Positions 55,403 through 64,000 of a DNA stretch of 64,000 nucleotides are shown piece by piece. The notes under the pieces were generated by a model. The model searched no databases. It saw only the letters and a list, made by a program, of their open reading frames with translations, and had not been told where the DNA came from. A program made the position numbers and the translations under genes. The stretch is from DATBGO01 sp050011895. Lineage in GTDB: Bacteria; Actinomycetota; Actinomycetes; Streptosporangiales; Streptosporangiaceae. The stretch spans positions 1 to 64,000 of the forward strand of contig JBEKIF010000025.1 of the NCBI GenBank assembly GCA_050011895.1, read 5' to 3'. Each line of letters opens with the position of its first letter. Within the stretch, counting starts at the first letter, position 1.

Positions 55403-56158
55403 TCAGCTGATCCGGAAGGCTACCTTCTCGCTGACGAGCCTTCCGTGGGAGGCGGCGGCGACGTAGGTGCCACCGGGCACCAGCGAGCCCACGGCGGCGC
55501 ATCCGGGCGTTGAGGTCTGCCGCCCCCAGGAGATGGGCAGCACCGCAGGTACGCCCTTGACCAGGTCGGTCACCAGTGATCCCGCCCCGGCGACGCAGTC
55601 CGCCGAGCTCCAGATCTTGGCTCCCCCTGAAGTGATCACAAGCGCGAGGAACTTGGGACCGACGTTGAAAGTGCACCTCCTGGCCGAGGTGGAGACCACG
55701 TCCACATCGAATACCGGGAGCTGGCCAGCACCGTAGCTGCCCTGGCTTGCGAACAGGCTCAGCACGACGCTCCCCGGCCTGCAGGCTCGCCGGTTAGGCG
55801 GCGGCTCCGGAGCCCCGGCGCGGGAAGAGTCCCCGGGCCGGCCGGCGGCCGGGAGCCCGCTGGCTGGCCGGCTGCCGTGTGCAGGGTTCGCCGACGCGCC
55901 CGGACTGGCGGAGCTATTCGCGGCGGCGGCCGGGCTCGTGGTGACGAACTCGAGCGGGTGGTCGTGCTGCGCCGAGGACGGCGATCCGGCGGCGGGCGAG
56001 CCGGCCGCCCGGCTGACGGCGAGCACGCCCGAGAAGGCCCAGGCGACCACGGAGAGAACGCCGAAGCCGACGACGAGCGCCACGAAACGGCGTCTCCAGT
56101 AGATCGCGGGCCGCAGCGCACGCTTCTGCGCTTGATTACGGAACGCTATCGGGCCCAT
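55403..56158 (-). CDS. Membrane-anchored extracytoplasmic protein, unknown function
   Basis: About 251 residues from ATG 56158 (an ATG five codons upstream is possible). Short basic N-terminus, one membrane helix (FVALVVGFGVLSVVAWAFSGVL), a Ser/Ala/Pro linker (~50-115), then a ~125-residue beta-rich domain with four Cys (RACRPGSVVLSLFAS; RRCTFNVGPKFL; SSADCVAGAG; TPGCAAVGSLV). The folded part resembles DUF4232-type domains but I do not assign it. Tail-to-tail with disA. Confidence 0.65.
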   Translation of the reverse strand: MGPIAFRNQAQKRALRPAIYWRRRFVALVVGFGVLSVVAWAFSGVLAVSRAAGSPAAGSPSSAQHDHPLEFVTTSPAAAANSSASPGASANPAHGSRPASGLPAAGRPGDSSRAGAPEPPPNRRACRPGSVVLSLFASQGSYGAGQLPVFDVDVVSTSARRCTFNVGPKFLALVITSGGAKIWSSADCVAGAGSLVTDLVKGVPAVLPISWGRQTSTPGCAAVGSLVPGGTYVAAASHGRLVSEKVAFRIS

Positions 56159-56438
56159 GCGACGAGTATGCAAGCGCTGACAGGGCTAGACCGGCCGACC
56201 CGCCGGCCCGGCGATCTGAACATCACTGCAGGTAGGAGGCTTGTCCGGGTTAATATGGCGAGTCCGGGAGGCGCTCATCCTGGGGGTCCGTCGGCGTCCG
56301 CGGCGTCCGCGCACTGTGCGGTGTGGCTCGCGTCGATGTCACGTTCTGTAATCATCTTAGCCTGGCCTGATCGGGCCGCCTGGTGTGTGCGTGACCGCCG
56401 GCGCCGCGATCGGTACCTGGCTGCCTGACAATGGGCTG

Positions 56439-56780
56439 GTGATCGACGTGGCACCCGCGCGGTTCGAGGAGATGGTCATCACCGCCCTCGACGGGCTCCC
56501 TGACGAACTCGGCCGGATGATGCAGAACGTGGCGGTGACGGTCGAGCATGGTCCCGGCCCCCCCGGCCTGCTCGGGCTGTACCGGGGCCTCCCGCTCACC
56601 AGCCGCGGCACAAATTACGCGGGCGTGCTGCCCGACCGGATCACGATCTATCACCAGGCGATCTGCGCCATCTGCCGGAGCCCTGCGGAGGTGGTCGAGC
56701 AGGTGCGCCGTACCGTCATCCACGAGGTCGCCCACCATTTCGGCATCGATGACGACCGCCTCGACGAACTCGGCTGGTGA
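56439..56780 (+). CDS. Zincin-like metallopeptidase (PF06262 type)
   Basis: 113 residues from GTG 56439 (VIDVAPARFEEMVITAL); GTG 56385 would add 18 residues and cannot be excluded. The C-terminal zinc motif is HEVAHHFGIDDDRLDELGW (HExxHxxGxxD). YRGLPLTSRGTNYAGVLPDRI is typical of the family. Cytosolic; role unclear. Convergent with DUF167. Confidence 0.8.
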   Translation: MIDVAPARFEEMVITALDGLPDELGRMMQNVAVTVEHGPGPPGLLGLYRGLPLTSRGTNYAGVLPDRITIYHQAICAICRSPAEVVEQVRRTVIHEVAHHFGIDDDRLDELGW

Positions 56781-56832
56781 GCTGAAAACGGCCGTCCGGC
56801 CCGCGAAGGCGACGGGCTGCCGGTGTGCCGGG

Positions 56833-57108
56833 CTACCGGGAACGGAGCTGGTCAAGGATCGCCTGCTGGCCGCCTGCGACGTCGACCACCTTCGTCCGGC
56901 TGGCTGCGCCCGCCACCAGAGTCACTGACCGGCGCCGGACGCCGAACGCCTCCGCAACTGCGGCCAGCGCCGCCTCGGTTGCCTGGCCGGCCACCGCCCG
57001 CGCACTCACCCGGACGACCAGGGCACCGCCGTGGTCACCGCCGACGCGGGTGTTCCTGGCGCCCGGCCGGACGCGGATCGTCACCCTCACCTCCGCAGTG
57101 TGCCGCAT
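56833..57108 (-). CDS. DUF167 (YggU) family protein
   Basis: 91 residues. VTIRVRPGARNTRVGGDHGGALVVRV and GQATEAALAAVAEAFGV define the family (ribosome-associated or RNA-related fold, function not established); the end VDVAGGQQAIL is also conserved. Follows the aminotransferase gene on the same strand after 41 nt. Confidence 0.9.
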   Translation of the reverse strand: MRHTAEVRVTIRVRPGARNTRVGGDHGGALVVRVSARAVAGQATEAALAAVAEAFGVRRRSVTLVAGAASRTKVVDVAGGQQAILDQLRSR

Positions 57109-57149
57109 GACCGGGCGGCCCCGGGCAGCTGTTGTACCTGCGGTCCTGA

Positions 57150-58361
57150 CTACTGGTGATACGACTCAAGGAAGGTGCCCAGCCGCCCGATCGCGTCGTC
57201 AAGCACGTCAACCCCGGCGAGGAACACCAGGCGGAGATGGTCGGTGGACGGCAGGTTGAACCCGGAGCCGTGAGAGAGCAGCAGGTGCTGCTGCTCAAGC
57301 AGGTCAATCACGAGCTGCTCATCGTCACTGACCTTGTGGACGTCAGGGTCGAGGCGCGGGAACAGGTACAGCGCGGCGGCCGGCTTGACGCAGTCCACCC
57401 CGGGTATCTCCGTCATCCGCTGCCACGCATGATCACGCTGATCGCGCAGCCGCCCGCCGGGCTGCAGCAGGCCGCCGATGTCCTGCAGGCCGCTGAGCGC
57501 GGTGTGAATCGCGTGCTGGGCTGGCACGTTCGGGCACAGCCGCATGTTGGCCAGCAGTTCAAGCCCCTCGAGGTACTCCGCGGCGTCGCGCCGGGGGCCG
57601 CTGACCACCAGCCAGCCAGAGCGGAAGCCGGCCAGCCGGTAGGTCTTGGACAGCCCGCAGAGGGTGAGCACCATGAGGTCGGGGGCGAGCACCCCGGCGC
57701 TCTCGTGCACCGCGTCATCGTAGAGAATCTTGTCGTAAATCTCGTCGGCGAGCACGAGCAGCCCATGGCGGCGGGCGAGGTCGAGCAGGCCGAGCACCGT
57801 GTCCCTGGAGTACACGGCGCCGGTCGGGTTGTTCGGGTTGATGATCACGATGGCCCGGGTCCTGGCCGTGATCTGGGCGGCGGCATGGCCGAGATCCGGG
57901 GCCCAGCCCGCCGACTCCTCGCACCTGTAGTGCACGGCCCGGCCACCGCACAGGCTGACCGCGCCGGTCCACAGCGGATAGTCGGGACTGGGGATCAGCA
58001 CCTCGTCACCCTCGTTGAGCAGCGCCTGCAGCGCCATGACGATGAGCTCCGACACCCCGTTGCCGAGATAGACATCGTCCGGGCCCACCCCGGTCATCCC
58101 GAGGCCGGCGTAGCGCTCAGCGACCGCCAGGCGCGCCGGGTAGATGCCCCGGGCATCGCTGTAGCCCTGGGCGGCGTAGAGGCTCTCAGCCACGTCATCC
58201 AGGACCGTGCCGGGCGCGAGCATCCCGAACGGGGCCGGGTTACCGAGGTTCAGCTTGAGGATCTGATGCCCCTGCGACTCCAGCTGCCTGGCCCGGCTCA
58301 GCACCGGCCCCCGGATGTCATACCTGACGTCGCGAAGCCTGTCGGCCTGCGGCACTATCAC
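57150..58361 (-). CDS. AlaA-type PLP aminotransferase
   Basis: 403 residues from GTG 58361, with GGGAGGTG upstream. Matches the glutamate-pyruvate aminotransferases (AlaA/AlaC): DIRGPVLSRARQLESQGHQILKLNLGNPAPFG (in part), NPNNPTGAVY, VLADEIYDKILYDD and the PLP lysine in LCGLSKTYRLAGFRSGW. Full length. Diverges from mutY. Confidence 0.92.
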   Translation of the reverse strand: MIVPQADRLRDVRYDIRGPVLSRARQLESQGHQILKLNLGNPAPFGMLAPGTVLDDVAESLYAAQGYSDARGIYPARLAVAERYAGLGMTGVGPDDVYLGNGVSELIVMALQALLNEGDEVLIPSPDYPLWTGAVSLCGGRAVHYRCEESAGWAPDLGHAAAQITARTRAIVIINPNNPTGAVYSRDTVLGLLDLARRHGLLVLADEIYDKILYDDAVHESAGVLAPDLMVLTLCGLSKTYRLAGFRSGWLVVSGPRRDAAEYLEGLELLANMRLCPNVPAQHAIHTALSGLQDIGGLLQPGGRLRDQRDHAWQRMTEIPGVDCVKPAAALYLFPRLDPDVHKVSDDEQLVIDLLEQQHLLLSHGSGFNLPSTDHLRLVFLAGVDVLDDAIGRLGTFLESYHQ

Positions 58362-58523
58362 TGCGCACCTCCCGCTCCCAAGAGGCTATCGTGCCGGAAG
58401 CACCTGCGCGGCGCATCGGATTTCCCGTAGCCCGGCGGACAAAGCGATCACAGCAGGCCGCCGGGGCACCTTTTCGCCCCTTAATCCACATCAGGCACCT
58501 ATAACCTCGTTACTGGACAATAA

Positions 58524-59486
58524 GTGCGGAAATTAACGAATAACTCCAACGACCCGGCCTCGGGAGGCGCGGTGCCGGCCGTACCGGAGAATCGTCACGA
58601 CATGCCTGGCGAGGTGGTGGCACCGGTCCTGCGGTGGTACGCCTCGCACGCCAGGGACCTTCCGTGGCGCGGCCCCGGCAGCTGCCCGTGGTCGGTGCTG
58701 GTGAGCGAGATCATGCTGCAGCAGACTCCGGTGGCGCGGGTCCTGCCCGCCCATGCGGCCTGGCTGGCCCGCTGGCCGACGCCGGAATCGCTGGCGGCAG
58801 CCGCCCCGGCGGACGCAGTCAGGCAGTGGGGCCGGCTGGGCTATCCGCGCCGGGCGCTGCGGCTGCACGCCACCGCCTGCATCCTCACCGACCAGCACGG
58901 CGGGCAAGTGCCGGCGTCCGTGACTGAGCTGACGGCGCTGCCCGGCGTCGGCGCTTACACGGCCGCCGCGGTAGCCAGCTTCGCGTTCGGCCAGCGGCAC
59001 GCCGTCCTGGACACCAACGTGCGCCGGGTGCTCGCGCGGCTGATGCGAGGCGAGCACCAGCCGCCGCGGGCCGTCTCCGCCGCCGAGCGACGGCTGGCGC
59101 AATCGCTGCTGCCCGCCGCCCCGCGCCGGGCCGCGCGCTGGTCGGTGGCCGTGATGGAACTCGGCGCCCTGGTCTGCACCGCGGCCAGGCCGCGCTGCGG
59201 CAGCTGCCCGGTCGCACGGCACTGTTCCTGGCGGCTGGCGGGCAGCCAGCCAGGTCCGGGCAGGCCGACGCCGGCGCGCTACACAGGCAGCGACCGCGAG
59301 TGCCGCGGCCGGCTGCTCGCCGTGCTCAGGGCCGCCACCGGGCCGGTGCCAGCGGCGCGGCTTGACGCCGCGTGGCCGGCCGGGGACCAGCGGGCCAGGG
59401 CGCTGGCTGCCCTGATCGCCGACGGCCTGGCCAGGCCGGCCGGGCCAGGGTACTACGGGCTGCCAGAACGACCCCTGCCAACGTGA
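58524..59486 (+). CDS. mutY: Adenine DNA glycosylase MutY
   Basis: Removes A paired with 8-oxoG. 320 residues from GTG 58524; an in-frame ATG at 58602 (MPGEVVAPVLRWY) may be the true start because no ribosome site precedes 58524. HhH-GPD core: WSVLVSEIMLQQTPVARV (catalytic E), TALPGVGAYTAAAV, LDTNVRRVLAR (catalytic D); 4Fe-4S ligands CTAARPRCGSCPVARHC. The C-terminal 8-oxoG domain is short, as in actinobacterial MutY. Confidence 0.95.
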   Translation: MRKLTNNSNDPASGGAVPAVPENRHDMPGEVVAPVLRWYASHARDLPWRGPGSCPWSVLVSEIMLQQTPVARVLPAHAAWLARWPTPESLAAAAPADAVRQWGRLGYPRRALRLHATACILTDQHGGQVPASVTELTALPGVGAYTAAAVASFAFGQRHAVLDTNVRRVLARLMRGEHQPPRAVSAAERRLAQSLLPAAPRRAARWSVAVMELGALVCTAARPRCGSCPVARHCSWRLAGSQPGPGRPTPARYTGSDRECRGRLLAVLRAATGPVPAARLDAAWPAGDQRARALAALIADGLARPAGPGYYGLPERPLPT

Positions 59487-59519
59487 GGGGCGCTGGCCGC
59501 TCGCGCGGCCAGCGCCCCT
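59486..59519. terminator. Bidirectional terminator between mutY and clpC
   Basis: Perfect 15-bp stem (59486-59500 with 59505-59519; AGGGGCGCTGGCCGC) with a TCGC loop, starting on the last base of the mutY stop codon. Serves both converging genes. Confidence 0.8.
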
Positions 59520-59553
59520 ATCACGTCCGCTGCCTGCAGCCGGGCGGCGGCTG

Positions 59554-62118
<2,565 letters not shown>

Positions 62119-62656
62119 CTGGTCGCTCCCTCACAGAGCGGTCGGGGGAGGCGCTGGGATGTACGCCGCCGTCCTTCCGCATGCTAGCCCGGCGCCGGGC
62201 GACGCCTCGGGTGCGAAATGTCGCACTACTAAGACGTTCCCCGTCGGCTGGGCGTTCACCCCATCCAACCTAGGGCAGAAGGACCATGTTCCCGGGTACG
62301 CCGGGAGCGAACGCGCCTGGTGCCCTGCGCGAACGCGCGTCGTGCCAGCCGCGAACGTGCGCGATGCCCTGCGCGAACGTGCGTAATGCCTGCGCCAACG
62401 CGCACGGCGCCCTGAGCGAAGGCGCGGTGCCCTGGAGCGAACACGTGGTGCTCGGCGCCGACCGCGGAGCGGCCAGCGGCGCACCGGAGTGCACAGCTGG
62501 CCGCTGGCGTGCTTGCCGGATCAGGGCGCGGGGCGACTCGCCTGCCGGGCCGGGGGGCGAGCGATCGTCCGGGCGGGGTCCGTGATGTGGCCCGGCGCGA
62601 CGGTCGCCCGGTACACGACGTCGCCGGGGCCGGGGCCGCCCGGCCTTGCCCGGTGA
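62119..62656. repeat. Intergenic region with degenerate GCGCGAACGCG repeats
   Basis: Between clpC and lsr2. From about 62300 to 62470 a ~20-bp degenerate unit (CCCTGCGCGAACGCGCGTCG, GTGCGCGATGCCCTGCGCGAACG) recurs six to eight times. The right end of the region (62119-62280) should hold the clpC promoter. No credible gene. Confidence 0.65.
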
Positions 62657-62989
62657 TTAGTGACTGGCCTCGTATTCGGCGATGATGGTCGCCGGAATAC
62701 GGCCGCGCTCGCTTACCTTGTGGCCGCGGTTCCTTGCCCATGCCCTGATTTCCGCGCTCCGCTCACGACCGGGGCCAGTGCGCGCCCGGCGGCGGCGTCC
62801 CGTCGCGCTTACCTTACGCGAGCTATCTGTGTACTCGCTGAACCTGTCATGCAGTTCCTTCGCGTGCGAGGTGCACACGTCGATCTCGTACGCGGTTCCG
62901 TCAAAGGAGAACGCGACTGTCTCCCTGCCCTCGACCTCGTCGTCGTGGGGAAGGTCGCAGACGACCGTCACCACCGTCTTCTGAGCCAT
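62657..62989 (-). CDS. lsr2: Lsr2-family nucleoid-associated protein
   Basis: H-NS-like silencer binding AT-rich DNA. 110 residues from ATG 62989 (MAQKTVVTVVCDLPHDDEV) with AAGGG upstream. N-terminal dimerisation domain (ETVAFSFDGTAYEIDVC) and C-terminal DNA-binding domain (AEIRAWARNRGHKVSERGRIPATII) with the RGR AT-hook-like motif. In between is a basic Arg-rich linker. Confidence 0.95.
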   Translation of the reverse strand: MAQKTVVTVVCDLPHDDEVEGRETVAFSFDGTAYEIDVCTSHAKELHDRFSEYTDSSRKVSATGRRRRARTGPGRERSAEIRAWARNRGHKVSERGRIPATIIAEYEASH

Positions 62990-63034
62990 GCGCGCCAGCC
63001 CTTCCGTTGAAGCAAGCATTTATAGAATGCTAAA

Positions 63035-63062
63035 CCTATACTAGGATCCTTGCACCTGACAA
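63035..63062 (-). promoter_or_regulatory. Possible lsr2 promoter
   Basis: On the minus strand TTGTCA (63062-63057), a 16-nt spacer and TATAGG (63040-63035), within an AT-rich stretch 46-73 bp upstream of the lsr2 ATG. Confidence 0.35.
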
Positions 63063-63167
63063 TTCTGGCCATGCTCATTGAAGTAGGGAGTTCCACATTG
63101 CGGATGCGCGGAAGCAATCCGGAAGAGGCCCGTAACTCTCCGTAATCAGATTAGGATCAGCTGTCCA

Positions 63168-63386
63168 TCAATCGGCGTCCCGTGCTTCCTCATCATCAGG
63201 TGGCGCAGCGGCTTCGTTGCCCTCCGTACGCGGAATCGTGCCGTTGGGCGAAATATCATCAGACACATCCTGATCACCGCGCCTGCGCCGGGCACCCATC
63301 TCGCGCCGTAGGAACGCGCCGACACCGATGAGGAATGCAACGCACACAACGAGCGGCGGCGTCAGCACACTCAAGTCCCTGATCAC
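63168..63386 (-). CDS. Small single-pass membrane protein
   Basis: 72 residues from GTG 63386, with AAAGGAGGAG 7 nt upstream, one of the strongest ribosome sites in the window. One helix (VLTPPLVVCVAFLIGVGAFLRRE), a basic stop-transfer segment (GARRRRGDQ), then an acidic, Asp/Glu/Pro-rich cytoplasmic tail. No family recognised. An ATG 39 codons upstream is open but lacks a ribosome site. Likely the head gene of a lsr2-proximal unit. Confidence 0.7.
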   Translation of the reverse strand: MIRDLSVLTPPLVVCVAFLIGVGAFLRREMGARRRRGDQDVSDDISPNGTIPRTEGNEAAAPPDDEEARDAD

Positions 63387-63503
63387 GTAGCGCTCCTCCT
63401 TTCGGTCCTGGACTGCCGGCTTCCTTTCGGCCGGGCTCAGCGTGCTTCCATTCGGCCCCGTACTGGCGACTTGGCTTTCCGGCGACAGCAGCACCATGGC
63501 CAC

Positions 63504-64000
63504 CTGCGCGCGTAAAACCTAGAGTGCTCAATTGGCATTCTGGCCCATCATGGTCACCGCGGCGCCGGCCGGATCCCGCGGGGCTCATGGCCCCACGCGA
63601 ACGACGCCAAGCGGCCCCAGGGCCCGCGACAGGCCCGGATCGCACTGCGGCGGGCACTGGCGATTCTAGTCATCCGGCCCGGAGGCTGGAACTCGACGAA
63701 ACGCTCCCGCGGGCCGGGCATGTTCATACGTGGCGAGCAGGCCCAGCAGAGTTGCCTCGCGCCACGCCGACCAGCTGCGCAGGGAAGGTCCGCTTCATGC
63801 TGTCCGCCGGGATATACAACAGAATTCGACCGCCTTCGCCACGCGCCGGCATTCGGGGCAGCTGATCGCATCACCACCACTTCGGCGCAGGTGTGCAACC
63901 TGGCATCCGGCGGCCGTCCGATTCCCGGCCTTGACTCGCGCCACCTGCTCGAGATCACGCTCGAGGACCGCACCGGCTGCTATCTGTTGCCAGCGCACGC
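63504..64000. other. Right-edge region, no confident gene; possible partial CDS
   Basis: Two overlapping readings are open to the window edge. On the plus strand a frame from ATG 63720 is open for 93 codons; its last ~45 codons have GC-rich third positions (FDRLRHAPAFGAADRI ... LLEITLEDRTGCYLLPAH). On the minus strand a frame ending at 63795 carries a zinc-ribbon-like CPECRR ... FCC. At most one is real; I cannot choose firmly, and slightly favour the plus strand by codon bias. The stretch 63504-63700 appears non-coding. Confidence 0.25.

Noticed and set aside
63524..63865. 113-codon plus-strand frame near the right edge
   Set aside because: Codon bias and composition are poor and it overlaps two other partial readings; not supported as a gene.

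Overview
The window is one continuous stretch of very GC-rich chromosomal DNA from an actinomycete. Codon third positions are strongly G/C. Marker genes include dnaK-grpE-dnaJ-hspR-clpB under HAIR operators, lsr2, radA-disA, clpC, a DUF3151 gene beside purA, a DUF2516 gene beside an XRE regulator, and an EtfD-type membrane Fe-S oxidoreductase. Streptosporangiales or a related high-GC order is a reasonable guess, but the sequence does not fix the genus. I saw no rRNA, tRNA, CRISPR array, insertion sequence or prophage.

Layout, left to right. 0-11 kb: the edge of a putative regulator divergent from an MFS exporter, a KamA-like radical SAM enzyme, plsX, argS, an unknown membrane-anchored protein, and a response regulator/histidine kinase pair. 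11-16 kb: TMEM175-like channel, EtfD-like oxidoreductase, PIG-V-like mannosyltransferase. 16-23 kb: the complete HspR chaperone operon. 23-32 kb: a TPR-like protein, an NYN-domain protein with a huge low-complexity linker, pyrE, a 41-residue membrane microprotein, fba, an AbiEi/DUF559 protein, an aldo/keto reductase and DUF3151. 31.5-36.5 kb: purA, purD, purB, purC. 36.5-43 kb: a MurA paralogue, a large probable regulator, an LLM flavin monooxygenase, and a HisC-like aminotransferase coupled to an ATP-grasp ligase. 43-51 kb: secreted GH15-like protein, macrodomain protein, BlaI/M56 pair, AlaX, DUF2516, an XRE regulator with an unusual repeat and histone-H1-like tail, asparaginase, BKACE enzyme. 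51-59.5 kb: dtd, a TIM-barrel isomerase, radA, disA, a secreted protein, a zincin, DUF167, AlaA-type aminotransferase, mutY. 59.5-63.5 kb: clpC, lsr2 and a small membrane protein.

Most genes are housekeeping: purine and pyrimidine synthesis, protein quality control, DNA repair with c-di-AMP signalling, and tRNA proofreading by AlaX and Dtd. Two kinds of structure are not explained by gene content. First, three dispersed palindromic elements, each exactly 68 bp, share arms around TACCGGATT and a conserved asymmetric ATATGT core (10905-10972, 29776-29843, 41091-41158); one supplies the C-terminus and stop codon of a gene. Second, short tandem repeats (9-64 bp units) occur at many gene ends. They often contain the stop codon or continue in frame into C-terminal tails, including collagen-like GPPGAS, GDETA and AGRDGGF tails. 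These repeats, together with the XRE-repeat-basic-tail fusion, are the most unusual content here.
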